In this document: one piece after another, positions 22,801-34,586 of the stretch | Layout of the letters: every line of letters begins with the position of its first letter | How positions within the stretch are numbered: the stretch's first letter is position 1 | DNA from: Carnegiea gigantea | Lineage: Eukaryota > Streptophyta > Magnoliopsida > Caryophyllales > Cactaceae | DNA length: 64,000 bases | Assembly: GCA_029747015.1 (NCBI GenBank) | Contig: JAKOGI010000424.1 | Span: 378,501-442,500, forward strand | Direction of reading: 5' to 3' | Notes under the pieces: generated by a model | What the model was told of the DNA's origin: nothing | Seen by the model: only the letters and a program-made list of their open reading frames with translations | The model's database searches: none | Program-made: the position numbers and the translations under genes

Positions 22801-23237
22801 CATAATGTTTAAATTAAGGGAAAGAAATTCTGGTTAATTTAATTTACTATATAATGTTATGATTTATGATTCAAAGAACTTAGCTTTATGAACTTAACTA
22901 TATCGAGTCGTTGAAAATCATGCAATAAAAATCAACTTAGGCAAATTCTCAGTTCATAAAGATTAAACAATAATCATTCTCTATATTTTTTTTCTAAAAT
23001 TCATTATTGTTTACCCTGCCAAGTTAAGCACATGTCAATAGAGTATTAATAGTGACTAAACCCTAACTATGTACATCCCATGAACTGCCCTCATTAACCA
23101 CCTAGCTCCCACTACTCAACTCTTTTCTTTCACATTCAATCTCAACTTGTCTCTTACTATCTCCATAAACCACTCTCAAACCTTAACCCTAAAACTTCCT
23201 TTCTCTCCAAAAAACTGAACCTCAGTACCAAACAAGC
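22801..23237 (+). other. Spacer between Copia pol and the env-like frame
   Basis: Non-coding. The last 180 bases are rich in C and T with AACCCTAAAACTTCC near 23,184, then CAGTACCAAACAAGC immediately before an ATG. Sireviruses carry a very similar CT-rich leader before their 3' reading frame, so this is probably the leader of that frame's transcript. Confidence 0.5.
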
Positions 23238-24050
23238 ATGTCTTTATAGAAGTGAAGGAATGAATCGTTCGACACAACTAAAAGGAGAGTCAATCGAGGC
23301 TCTCACTTACCAACCTGTATACCCCCCAAGAAGTAGAGAATGCTTGTTATAGATGAATTTGAAGATATAAAATTTGGAATCGATGAATCTTGTAAGCTAA
23401 AGGTTCTTACCTCTTTTTCTCCTTTGACACTTGACTTCCCTAGAGAATGGTTCAAGGATGGTAGTGAAAACTACTTTGGGATCTTTCTTGAAAGAAAGAT
23501 ATATGTAAGTGATTAGATTGGGAATTTTTTTACTAAAGCTAAATTTGGATTCTCTCATATGTTTGAAATAATGAATTGTAAGAATCTATTTGATCTAGGG
23601 GCCAAGGTGTATTCAGTCTTGGTTAAAATGTAAAAATAAAGAAAGACGATCGTGAGGAATGTAAATTCTATACTCTATGTCAAAGGCATCAAAATCATTC
23701 TTACCCCATCCACATTAGGCTAGATCTTTCATCTCAAGGTTGACCCAGCTAAAGTTTGTTACCAACCCCTGTTGACTATGCTTAGACCTGCCCAAAGAAC
23801 TATTCAAGATTTCCTATGAACCTGACAATAGGAAACAATTCTCTTACACTCGGCTATATTATGAAATTAGGATTCCACTATATTCTTATACGTTCCATCT
23901 ACCCAGGAAGAAATACCAAATAGAATCCTTCATATGAGGCTCTTGGAATTGTTCATCACATGATGTCTAATCATGATGAGAATTATTGTATGACTATACT
24001 TGATTATATGGAAAAAGTAAATGAGGTCTTGAGGGATACTTCTCTTCCTT
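23238..24050 (+). pseudogene. Sirevirus 3' env-like frame (plant transposon protein type)
   Basis: After an ATG at 23,238 the frame breaks at once but resumes with PREWFKDGSENYFGIFLERK, NLFDLGAKVYSVLVKM and, after another shift, YVKGIKIILTPSTLG. The order W-F...G, then L-x-x-L-G-x-x-V-Y-x-x-L-V, then V-x-G-V-x-[IF]-x-L matches the so-called putative plant transposon protein domain found in the extra 3' frame of some Sireviruses and other plant retroelements. Its function is unknown; env-like is only a positional name, and I see no signal peptide or membrane segment. Stops and shifts disable it. The 3' LTR follows. Confidence 0.6.
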
Positions 24051-24059
24051 ACGTAAAAA

Positions 24060-25000
24060 TGCTAATTATTTATTACTCAATCTCCAAGATGTGGGATTAA
24101 CTTTATGGAGTTCATAATATAATAGTTCGTCATAGATTGAAAACAAAGAAAGTCAATTCAAAAGATTTCCAAATCTTGGAAGGGCCATAGTGTTTATGCA
24201 AAAGCACAATTACATTCAATCTTAGCAGAAATTGAACATGTAAATGTTAAAGCTTTAAAAGAAGCTCGTCTCCCTTATCAAATGAGGAACAACGGCTAAC
24301 ACATTAAATGAAGGCCAAGAAGGCTCCCCCCTAAGCTACAAGATCCCAAGACTTGACTAAGTAGTTGTTGGAAAAGTAGATCGATGTGAAGGCCATTGAA
24401 TCAGCTTGTAGCCATTAGAAATAAGCATCCAACGGAAAATTTGAAGCATTTAATGGCTACTTCATCTCGTATACTTCAATGTTAAAAGCTAGATGTCTAT
24501 AAATAGAGACCTCAGCCGAAGAAGAAGAATATGTATCACATCAACACAAAGAGCTCAACGCATATTCTAGATGTCATTTATATATTTCAAATCATTATAA
24601 TTTTTGTACATGCAATTGTAAAAATCATTATGACATAAGAGGGTTATAAGATTCCTAACTATAAAAAAGATGATTAACTGGAAGAATCATCCTTCCTAAT
24701 TGGGGACATAGGAGAAATCACTTTAAGAGAAGTCTTTAAGAGTGTGTTATTGTTAAGGTCCTTGATGAATGCTTCCACTTGTATTATCACAAAGCAGATT
24801 GATACAAGTTGGTTGATCCTAAGAAAGGGTCCTTAGGGGGATGTTACCAAGTTAAGGGATGAAGCTTATGAACAAACTCTATGTGATTTACATTATCGTC
24901 TATTCTTATTCTGCGCAACGCGCTTGATATGTTTGCACATTGTCATTGGTTATATTTTTAGCATACTTGAGTTTACTTTATTCTAGTTTATATTGTGCTC
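24060..25000 (+). mobile_element. Sirevirus-like Copia 3' LTR (partial)
   Basis: Collinear with 3,216-4,170 of the 5' LTR: both start TTATTTATTACTCAATCTCC and share AGTC-ATTCAAAAG, GACTTGACTAAGTAG, CTTGTATTATC-CAAAGCA and GATACAAGTTGGTT. The first 300 bases of the LTR are missing here and the extreme 3' end is also lost near 25,000. By eye the two copies are around three quarters identical, so this is an old insertion. Confidence 0.72.
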
Positions 25001-25078
25001 AATTTCCTTCTCCCTCTTTACCTCCTCTCTAGAGCTACTTAGCTTACTGCTCAACCTAAAATTATGCCACTTTAGAAC

Positions 25079-25496
25079 TGTTTATTATCTAATATTTGCT
25101 TAAAATAAATAATTAAATTAAAACTTTAATATATTTTTGTTTATTTTGTAGAAATTATGAAAATTTGAAAGATTGAATAAATTTATTGAAAAAAAAAAAA
25201 AGAAACATTGCAACGAAAGACGATATGATTGGATCATATAAAAGGAAAGATAGAAGGAAAAAATGAAGAAGAGAAGCAAGCTAGTTCAGTGGCCTAACAA
25301 CCGAACCCACTTTACTTGCCTTATCAGCCTATGGTCTAGTCAGTCTTCTCCTTCTCCCTCTTCCCACGGCCTATTTCCGTGAACCCTGTGCTTTCCTCCA
25401 ATTCCCTCAAGATGCAGCCTAGCTTTCTCTTTCCCCACAGCTCTCCTCTTTTTCACCTTTCTGTGGGCCTGTTCTTCTCATTCTGCCGGCCCAATT

Positions 25497-25557
<61 letters not shown>

Positions 25558-26506
25558 CTCGACTCCACCTTTCCATGGCTCAAACGCCCCCACTTCCCAT
25601 ATAGAACTAGCCTGAGTTTACACCCACTTAATGGTCATGCACAATGCACGTTACATGCCCCAATCCCCTTCTTCTTCTTTCTCTCGCCTGTTCTGAACCC
25701 AGAGGGCACAAACTTTGCTTCCTCTTTGCCTTCCTCATTCCTCTATTCAATATAACTCACAACTTTACCTCTCTATCTCTCCTCCTTGAATCACCTTAAA
25801 CTAACACCATCCGTTACTCTCATTTCCATCATTATTATCTCATTTCGTTTTATTAATGGGCTTTAATTGTTCAATTATAAGCTTGGGTTAAATTCGAGTT
25901 TAATGGAGGCGGCTATATAGGCGATAGTAAAGTAGTTGAGAGGCGGTGAAGCATAGTAGAGAGTAGAGTTCTTTTTTTTCAAATTTTCATTTTTCATTTT
26001 CATTTTTATCTCAACTTCAGATTTAGTTCTAGTTCACAAATATTGATGTAATGAAATCGAGGGCTTCCAAATTGGAGCAAGGGTTTTGGTTTGGCATTGA
26101 ATTTAGCATTGATTGGTTCGAATTTCTGCTCAATTCCTTTTTGTTTTTTTTTTTTTTGCTTACATACCCAGATTTAGCTTTGAGTTCGGTTGTTTTGCTC
26201 TTCCTTCTTGTTCTTACTTGCTCAATATCCTGAGTTGTCCAATTTGATTTGATTCTATGTGGGGTGGCCTTGCTATTTCTAGTTGAAGAGGTTTAGAGGT
26301 TTTTAAGGTTGTTGGTGTTGAATTAGTGTAAGATTCATTCTAAAATTACGACTTAGTGTGCTGACATATTTGGATTCATAAGTTGGTGTTATCACTGAAT
26401 TTTAGCATGAGTTGTTTAGGCCATTAGTAACCTAATTTCATAACATCCCTGTGATTCGACCCTCAAGTGCTACAATGAAAGTCGTTCGCTTGCAGTGAAA
26501 AAATTT
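25079..26506 (+). mobile_element. Gypsy (Athila/Tat-type) LTR-like block, probably solo
   Basis: The 3' end reads ATCCCTGTGATTCGACCCTC, then CGTTCGCTTGCAG, which strongly resembles the conserved end of Athila/Tat LTRs (CCTGTGGATTCGACCC followed by a CACTTGC motif). Upstream lie a TATA-like GGCTATATAGGCG near 25,911-25,923 and a CT-rich leader-like stretch. A plausible start is TGTTTATTATCTAATA at 25,079. No primer-binding site or internal region follows, so it is a solo or truncated LTR. I could not find a target duplication, so the ends are approximate. Frames inside come from the CT repeat or are random. Confidence 0.5.
25501..25554. repeat. (CT)n microsatellite
   Basis: About 27 uninterrupted TC units. 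The 78-codon frame across it is an artefact of the repeat. Confidence 0.95.
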
Positions 26507-26529
26507 ATCTTTATGAAAATCATAACACT

Positions 26530-27970
26530 TTTCCAATAGTTGCTATACAACATCTTGAGAATTTCCAGAGAGTTGCTGCGCGACTAGTCAGAGCCGTAAT
26601 CAATAAGGTCATTATTGAAATTCTAGGGTTGTTTATTAAGGATGTTATGGGCTTAAATATTGTACAAAAACTTGTACTTCTACCTCCAACAAATTAGCCT
26701 AGACCTCTGAGGTGATCAATCAAGGAACATCCAGACCCCTCTTCATAAGATCGATAAAAACACGCTTGTTTAGAAGAGAAGGTTGAACTGAACAAGAGAC
26801 ACCCAAGAGCAATAAGGGAAAACAATGAAGAGCTCAAGGACCTCATTAATGGCAAGAAAGCAACTACCAACTAGTAATAAAACACGAAGGGCATGAGTCC
26901 TATCTTGGTAGAGTCACCCTTAACCTCGAAAAGAAAGAACCAATCATCTACTAAGGGGAACAATATGTATAATGCTTTGGAGAAGGATCATCGAAATTGT
27001 GATGGAGGGATAAGTAGGGTTCTTTTTTATATAAGCTCTGCTTTTGATTTAGACATGTTAAATACTCCTCTTCTTAAAAAGATAAAGATTCTAAACATTA
27101 AAGCTGATAACAGAACCACTTATTCTTAGGAACATTCAAGCGCTTATATCACTTAAATATATCTAATGCCTACTCCAAGTCTAATTGTCCCATGCAGGTG
27201 CTTTACAACTACATTAAAGGGAGCTGTACAAATTTAGTTTAGCAAACTTTGTACTTCCTCTATTAAGTGTAGGAAGCTCTGAGAACCAGGTTTTTAAATC
27301 ACTTTGCGAGTAGCATAAGGCCCACAAAATTCTGCCCACCACTTATACGTATGGTTTCGACAAATAGAGGGTCCTTTGAGGAGCTTCATATAGAGGTTTA
27401 ATAAGGAATGTCTCTCCATCACATATCTAAACCATGATGTTGCCTTCGCAGCCTTCAAGAATGTGGGGAAGGAGGGCAACTTTTGGTTACAATGTGTAGA
27501 CATGACAAAGGCTAAAAGGCTATATCCAAGCTTAGTCTTTGAAAAAGCCTTAATAGGGGAATAAAGGAAACACAAGGAGGGAATACAAAGGCTATAAGAT
27601 AAATAAGGACAAGAAGAGAAAGTCTTACCAAAATAAAGTGAAAAATACCCTCGTTGTGTGAAAGAGAGAAATCCTAATGGGATTTCGAAAAAAAATCCCA
27701 TTTAAGGATCCAAGGTCAATCATGTGAAGATCTAAGTTCAAAGGCAAAGGTAAGTCATATGACTTCCACTATAGCCATAACTATGACATACAAGACTCCT
27801 AAGACATAGATAGGATGCTTCCATATCTAGAAGGAAAAGGCCAACTAGGCAATACCTTGAGGAACATAGCATATAAGAGAAGAAGAATTCTAGACAATAA
27901 GTCCTTAAGAGAAGATACCAACTCTATGGAAAAGGAACTTCGAGGAGTAAGTCAAACCTTCTCTAAGGGA
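26530..27970 (+). pseudogene. Tat-type Gypsy gag remnant
   Basis: Reading in fragments gives a charged, helical N-terminal part (EEKVELNKRHPRAIRENNEE near 26,780), SPILVESPLTSKRKNQSS, then the Retrotrans_gag core: RCFTTTLKGA, FLNHFASSIRPTK, and after a frame change RFNKECLSITYLNHDVAFAA from 27,394. The pattern F-x-x-x-L-x-G-A-A, F-x-x-x-F-x-x-[SR], R-F-[NR]-x-E...H-D-V-A-x-x-A is the Tat/Ogre gag core. Stops and frameshifts are common. The 135-codon minus-strand frame at 27,294-27,701 is antisense to this core. A minus-strand chromovirus interrupts the gag at 27,976. Lineage and orientation match the gag start at 2,638. Confidence 0.68.
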
Positions 27971-27975
27971 CCCGT

Positions 27976-30683
27976 TGTAAGACCCCCCTTCCAATTATTG
28001 CATTCCTTAATATCATGAGTTAGGGAATTAAGCAAGGCCCTAGTAGCGGAAGACTTAAGTAATTAAGGGATATTACCGCAATTCACTCCTTAGAACAAGT
28101 AAGGCCTTAATATTTGTAAAAAAAAAAAAAAAAGAGCAAGGCATAGGTTAAGCAATCACTATTCTTCCTTAATTATCATTACAACTTATTCCTAGTTCAA
28201 CATAACAAGATTACAACCTATGCTCAAAAACCACAAACAAAAACAATCTAGCCACATCTATATGCCTACCCCATTTTTATTTAAGACCTAACTTAATCTA
28301 AATTATTAGGATTTTGAATGCATAGTAGTTAAAAGGGCGATGCATTGTGGGTATTAGTTTAGCCCTTCCTTTCCTTTACCTTTCTCTTAGTTAAGGTTGT
28401 CTAAAAGTAATTTGGAAATAATAACAATGAAATCAACATAAGCTTATACGTTGCCTATGTTTATACAAAACTAAGCATTAAACAAAACTTGAGATTGCAT
28501 ATAACATATCAAGTTTTGTATAATTAATTATACTTTAAAACCAAAATAAGCCTTAGATTAGCCATTTGACTCATGTAATAACATATACATGTGTTTGTAC
28601 TTTAGCTCAAGCATGTAACATATACGACACCCAGGAGGTGTAACATTTAACTTAGATACATCATAACAAGGATGGCAAATATTTCAATAATTACCAAAAA
28701 TAATGAATTTTAGCGCACATCACATATACATATAAATCTATGATATTGAGGTCTTAGGCCATAAAACATAGAAAATACACTTATGCACTTAGTTTTTAAT
28801 TTTTATATAAGGGGAATGCATACCTAATTTGTTTTCCTTAAGCTTTGGGTTTGGATGTGCGCATATAAAACACATATCCTTATTATCCTAATGATATGTC
28901 TTTAGATCGCCATCTTTTTCAATCCACAGGCATTGTACTCTTAAGTTTTCCCTAATTACTTCCTCAATGTTCTTACTAGGTGATTATTAAAGAATTTTGA
29001 ACATGGATGTAAATCGTCCATGATTTCTTTTGATAAATACTCAATGAAAGGAGCAAAACTAAATTACTAACAAGACATGAGAGAATCTGTAAGTATGTAA
29101 TCGCTCAAGCTTTAACAAAACAATTAGAACTAATCCTAGAGAAATGTCACTCAATTTCTTCATACATGTTACTAAACTATCCAATAATTCCTAGGAGAAA
29201 AGATCATTGTATGCTATGATACTTGGATTCAAAATACCCTTCTAAGCCTAAGGATCCAATATGTTAGCTTTAGTCTAAGTGAAACTCCAAAATTCACATC
29301 ATTTACTTTTCATGGTTTAATCTAGGTTAATAAATGGAAGGAAGAGATAGATTACCTTTGAGGTGAGACATAAACAAATGAAGAGGGATGACATGGTTGG
29401 TTTCCTCTCTAGGTTGACTTTGTGTATTCTTCTCTTCTTGTAACTCAATACATGTAATCATCTATAGTTGTTTACTTCTTTTTCCTCTCTATCTCCCTGG
29501 GGTTTGCTATCTCTATCACTATGCTATTTTAAAACTCACTTCCCCTTTAATTCCGAACCAAGATTTCTTTGAATTATGCCCAAACACCTTGTCTACTTTG
29601 CTTGTTTAAAGAATGAAAATATTTATGGGGGATAGATGATTTCAACATGTACAATAACAATAGATTTAAGGCATGTATATTCCCTTTCATAATGAAAGGA
29701 AGAGAAATAAACTCTAAAATCCACTTTAGCCTTTGTCTTTTGCGTATGTTCAACCATAAAACTAAGCTTAGAAGTGATTACCTTAGCCTTCAAAAGTCAT
29801 GACTTGATCTTACTTAAGCCTAAGAGGCATCCTTACCTCATCTTCTACTTCCTTGTGAAGGCATCTCACTCATAACTTTACCTTTTGCAAATTGCATCCA
29901 GTTACTTGCCACCAATTTGCCCAAAATATTTGACAATCCTTAGGTCAAACCATTTTGTTCCCATATTACCCTTCATTGTCAACTCTAATTTCTCCGCTGG
30001 CAACAAATCTTTCAGCAAATTGGCCTTCTTGGACAAATCCTTTTTAGGTTGATAATTATCTCCTATTTGCTTTGAGCTTAAAACATTGAAGAGGTGTTCC
30101 CATAGAATTAGAGATCATTACCTTATGCTTGTTTGTTGACTTCTACGACTTTGAGTTCTATAGCTTTGACTTCCCTTGAATTTGTAATCATGTTAATTTA
30201 CCTTTTTTTGTTGTTTTGAGATAATAAGCATCCAAACCTTAGGAAACCCTTCTTGTAAGAGGATTGTGCTGATAGTAAGCATACAAACCATAGGCAGCTT
30301 TGTAATTCTTGGAGTTGCTAGATTTTGTTGCGCTAAGCGTTTATGCTAAGCATTTTACGCCTTAGTGTAGGGATTAACTTTTACTCAAATCTTCAAATTG
30401 ATCTATACATGCATGATCACATGTGAATGCATATTTATATAATTTTCATTGCCCTTAAGTCAAAACAATCATATGAAGATTTTTTATATAAAAATTCAAT
30501 ATTCAAAACCTTGGCCCAAAAAAAAAAAAAAATACGATAATTGCTACTGAAATCAAGCATTCTTTTTCACTATAATATACTCAATCAAATATTTCATCTA
30601 CAATTGGTATTGCTCAAATGGTCCCTTGAACGCTCAATGCATTACCTTTAATGATTTTAATTAATTCTAGATTTAAAAGCTGG
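27976..30683 (-). mobile_element. Chromovirus 3' LTR (minus strand)
   Basis: On the minus strand this block follows a chromovirus polypurine tract and ends GGGGGGTCTTACA at 27,976, matching the GGGGAGTTACA end of the LTR at 9,252-11,803. It is about 2.7 kb, close to the 2.55 kb of that LTR, but the sequences are not obviously the same family. The start reads TATACCCCAGC where TGTAATACCC would be expected, so its TG is lost. Tat-type gag lies directly beyond 27,976, so this is an insertion into gag. No genes were seen in these 2.7 kb; it has an A15 run near 28,118 and an A15 run near 30,520. Confidence 0.62.
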
Positions 30684-30740
30684 GGTATAGATCCCCCCCC
30701 CAAAAGAGTTTTGTCCTTGAAACTTGAACCTTGCCCATAA
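30684..30740 (-). promoter_or_regulatory. Chromovirus polypurine tract and GGACGAAA-like box
   Basis: On the minus strand AAGTTTCAAGGACAAAACTC is followed by TTTTGGGGGGGGG. Tekay/Del-type chromoviruses carry TTTCGAGGACGAAATTTC and a long G-run here. The polypurine tract primes plus-strand DNA synthesis and marks the LTR edge. Confidence 0.72.
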
Positions 30741-31790
30741 ATAATTCTCGATACTATCTTCTCTTTTCTTCTTCTATTTTTGAAAAAGCTTCCTATGATT
30801 AACGATGGATCCAACCACTTTAACTAGTGACACCTCTATACTCATTAGCTTATTGACCTAATAGTCTACTATTTGGACTGATACTTCCACATAAGTCCTC
30901 CTACTACTATGTTGAGAGGTTGGTATATGTATGGACTTCTATAATTGAAAGGCATAGAGCACGTCATAAAGATGTTGTCGTTAAGAGGTAGTGTTGATTA
31001 ACAAGCTGCATGCTAATTTTATGGATTATTTCACGAGGGCCGATGAAGCGAGGACTTAATTTGCCTTTCACATTAAAGGTCATTATTATACATCGCACAG
31101 AAGAGAATTTAAGGAAGACTTTATGACCTTCAAATTCTAGTGGTTTCCTTCTGTGTTCTGCATAAAACTTTTGTTTATTTTGCATCACTTTCATATTTTT
31201 TTGGACTAGTGTGGTTTGTTGCCATATTTTGTGCTAGTTTAGGACCTATAATGGTAGTTTTTGTGAGATTATCCCAATAGAAAGGCGCTCTGCACTTACA
31301 TCCATAGGGTACCTCAAAGGGGGTCATTTGCATGATGGCTTGTAGCTATTGTTATAAGAGAATTCTACTTAAGGTGGATATTTCCTCCCATTGTTTTTGA
31401 AAGTAAGCCCTCACTGTGCCTTAAGATTTGATTAATTCTTTTAGTTTGCGCATCTATTTTAAGGTGATAAGTACTACTAAACTGTAATTTGGTCCCCATT
31501 ACCTCTTGTAATGCGTGTCATAGATGAGATAAAAAATTTAGCATCCTTTTCTAAGATAATAGCTTAGGGCAATCCATATAATCGTACTATTTCCTTCAAA
31601 CATAGTTGGGCCAATTGTTTTATAGCCCAGGTCTGATTTATTGGTAGAAAATCTACAAGCTTGTTACGTTTATCTATGATAACCCAACTTACATTTTTCT
31701 TGGCCCTTCTGGTTGGAAGTCCTATAACAAAGAACACAGAATCCCATTCCCATATTGGAATATCTAAGGGCCTCAATTCTCCTTTTGGTA
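30741..31790 (-). pseudogene. Chromovirus integrase and chromodomain, 3' fragment
   Basis: Read leftward, 31,564-31,776 gives IPIWEWDSVFFVIGLP and WVIIDKRNKLVDFLPI, then LCLKEIVRLYGLP. This is the integrase core with its first catalytic aspartate position changed to F (the usual line is W-x-x-I-x-M-D-F-V-x-G-L-P). The open frame 30,964-31,194 has NKQKFYAEHRRKPLEFEGHK and KGKLSPRFIGP, the GPY/F module. After it a weak chromodomain can be read (TYVEVSVQIVDY and SLVKVVGS). The enzyme would insert the element DNA. Everything upstream of the integrase core, including RT, is missing; at about 31,790 the sequence changes to Copia 3' sequence. Several stops are present. Confidence 0.82.
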
Positions 31791-31799
31791 ATTAGTTTT

Positions 31800-32932
31800 C
31801 AACTTCAATAACCCTTTTGTGGTAACCTTCCTTAAGATAAAGGAAGGAGACTGAAGTTGAACCATAGAGATAGTAGAAGAAAGGAGTAAGAAAGCTGCTG
31901 AAGAGAAGAACATGGAAGAACATAAGGATGAGATATCCACGGTTGAGGATGAGGGGGCAACTATGGAAGCTAAGAGCTCCAAGGAATCTAAAGAAACATC
32001 ATCCTCATAGCCTCTACTGGCTGCAAAACCCAGTCTAGCCAAACCTCTTTATTCAGTCCCTCTTGAAGATTCATCAACCCTTACTTCTCTTACAAACCAT
32101 TCTCTCTTAGTTTCTCAAAACAATTTCTATGATTTTTGTTGTTGACTTTGGACAATTTGGGTTTTTTTTGGTTCGTAAAATTGAATATTGCTCTATATTT
32201 TTCACAAGTTGACCCCCTTTTCTACGAAAATCAAAGGGAGAAAAAATTTGGAAACTTACCTGAATAGATGCAATTGGGTGAAGGGTGGTACTTAAACAAG
32301 TTCAACTAGGATGAAGCGACTATTAAAGAAGTTATTTTGCCAACCCCTAAGGTAATGAGCATTAAGATGAACTTAGTTTGGAATTCAATGTCTATCAAGT
32401 TGAATACCCTATGGTTTTAATGTATATTGCCTGTCTTATCCTAATTATTTTTCTTATGATATTTACTTGCCATGCACTTGATCATGATTGCTTTCACTTA
32501 TACTCACATAGCACGTAATGTGCTCTATTAGTTCAATATGCTTATATTTTGCTTTACTAAGGAAACTAATGGGGAACTTATTATCTTACAAGTTTCTCAA
32601 GATTTAATGGCTAAAGATAGGGGGAGCATAATTTCTTATTTATATCTTTCATCTCTTATGCTAGCTATTTTGTAAATGTTGTGTTTCATAAAAAGGGGAA
32701 TATTTAAGAATCAACTCAATGTGATAAGCTGCTTAATATGTATATGTTTTTTGGCTCAAGACACATTTGCAGTATAAGTTTAAGGGTCATTAGATCTTGT
32801 TTGCACACATACTTGAATGTTATCTATGTTCTTGATTGCTTGCAAGTAACATGCTCAACAAGATCATCAGGTAATTGATAGCAATCTCGCACATAGTTTC
32901 AAAGCTAGAGTTCAGCCACCTCAAACTCTTAC
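31800..32932 (+). mobile_element. 3' terminal region of a second Sirevirus-like Copia element
   Basis: The frame NMEEHKDEISTVEDEGAT then KSSKESKETSSS is a charged tail of the kind seen in Sirevirus 3' frames; it lacks enough motif content for a firm call. Downstream AGATAGGGGGAGCATAAT near 32,615 and CATAAAAAGGGGAATATTTA near 32,687 are Sirevirus-like polypurine stretches. An LTR starts at 32,933. The minus-strand frame at 31,773-32,042 is a shadow of the charged tail. Much of the stretch is non-coding. Confidence 0.55.
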
Positions 32933-34310
32933 TGTCAAGGTCCCTGACTGGTTTGAGAGAAACATACCTTTGTTGGAGTTATAATATCGATACAACTTGA
33001 ATTGAGCTTAAAATGAATTTTATGATACTGTGATTAGTTTCTAAGTTCAGAATTTTCATATCAAATCAATGAAATTTAAATTACTTATAAATATGTAATT
33101 TTGTGACAAGGGAATATCACAAATTTTAGTACAAAATTTGTTCGTCATATAAAATTTGACTGTGTGTTTTTCCCTCTAAGAGGTTCTTTACTACATTGCG
33201 CTACTCCAGAATAATTAAACTATTTATAATTTAATTAATTAGTTATCTTATTAATTATTCAACTATACACTCTTTAAGAAGCAATATTAACCTTGTGATG
33301 TCTGCTGATATAGCTACTGGCAACATTTAGGATGCTTGACAAGCATATCCAAATATTATCCTAAATTAGGCAAAGAACAAAGCTTTTTTTCTTGAAAGGT
33401 ATAGCTACAGTCAACCATACCAGCATTGTAGAATGTCAACATGAGAGTTTAAAATACTCATTTTTGCCTTAGCAGTGAGGAATGCAATGGCTAAGATACT
33501 AAATGAAGGTTGAAGAACCACCTTTTCGAAGACATAAGATGCAAAAAACAGACTAAGCAAATGTCGGAAAAGTGGACAGATGTCAAAACCCTTGAACTAA
33601 CTAGTAGCTTTTAAGTAGAAGCGTGCAATGGAACATTCTTAACCATCCAATAGCGACAACCATCCAATAGCGACATCTTTAGCAACCTCTAACGGTCTCA
33701 TTCTTACTAAACCTATATATATATATAGATATAGACCTTGTTAAATATAATAGCATATAACACATAAAGAGCAAAACTCCTATTCAAAGTGTGATTGTAC
33801 TCTTAGTGAAAAAATTCAAATCGTTGTAATCTTTGTACACACATTTGAGATTCCTTGTGAGCTAAGAGGGTTGGGAGAATTGTGCTTTTAAGCAAAAGGG
33901 TTGACCTAGGGTGTCATCCGTCCTTAGTAGAGAATTAGAAGAAATCACTTTAAGAGATGTCTTGAAGGATGTGTTGCAGTCAAGATCCTTGGTTGGACAC
34001 TTGTAAATTTTGTAAATCTTAGAGAAGATTAATACAAGTGGCTGAATTCTTAAGGAAGAAACCCTGGGTGGGGATGTACCATAGTTGGAGGACTGAACCT
34101 CATTAAAAAAACATCGTGTGGTTTACTTTCTCCAATACTCTCTTACTACTTACCATCTTTCATCTATTACCTCAGTGTCCTAGACTTTATTGTTCAACAT
34201 TCATGAGTTTGCTGTTATTTGTAATATTTTACAATTTAGTTCATATTTGTAAATATTTGTGACCAACCTATTCATTCTCCGTTTAAGGTGGCTAAACTTG
34301 GGACTAATAG
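32933..34310 (+). mobile_element. Sirevirus-like Copia LTR
   Basis: Begins TGTCAAGGTCCCTGACTGG after the polypurine stretch and shares TTGAATTGAGCTTAAAATGA with the LTR at 2,916. It ends close to CTTGGGACTAATAGCAGCCC, which corresponds to the Copia LTR end CTGGGACCAACA; the primer-binding site beyond is not recognisable. Short TATA-type repeats lie at 33,712-33,733. Its first 260 bases occur once only; from 33,193 onward it is part of the triplicated unit. Confidence 0.65.
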
Positions 34311-34565
34311 CAGCCCAATGTTGATTTAGGTGAGCCACGCGAAAATCCTTATGTCTTTGTCTGCCTACTCTGACTTTTTACTCTCTGGCTCTATCTCATT
34401 ATCTAGATTTCAAGTTGAACTTATCTTTATTAATTGCTTTCAACCTTGCTTATATATTTTTTATTTGTCATTATCTGTTTTAGACCCATTATTTTAAAAA
34501 GGTACCATAATCTTATCTCAAATCCTATTCTCCTCCCAAGGTGATTTTCGTTAATTAAAAGGGAG

Positions 34566-34586
34566 CCCACCCCCACACCAAAACTT
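34566..34586 (-). promoter_or_regulatory. Polypurine tract of the Gypsy derivative, copy 1
   Basis: On the minus strand AAGTTTTGGTGTGGGGGTGGG is a typical Athila-type polypurine tract. Its equivalents lie near 39,246-39,268 and 43,819-43,840 in the other copies and near 61,263-61,283 in the plus-strand relative. Confidence 0.65.

Noticed and set aside
25379..25615. Open frame with Ser-Leu repeats, also 49,572-49,769
   Set aside because: Both are translations of (CT)n microsatellites.
27294..27701. A 135-codon minus-strand frame, the longest open frame in the window
   Set aside because: The plus strand of the same bases encodes a recognisable Tat-type gag core (RFNKECLSITYLNHDV), so this frame is antisense to it. 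I see no domain in it.
31773..32042. An 89-codon minus-strand frame with a hydrophobic stretch
   Set aside because: It is the antisense of a lysine/glutamate-rich plus-strand Copia tail; K and E codons read as F, L and S on the other strand.
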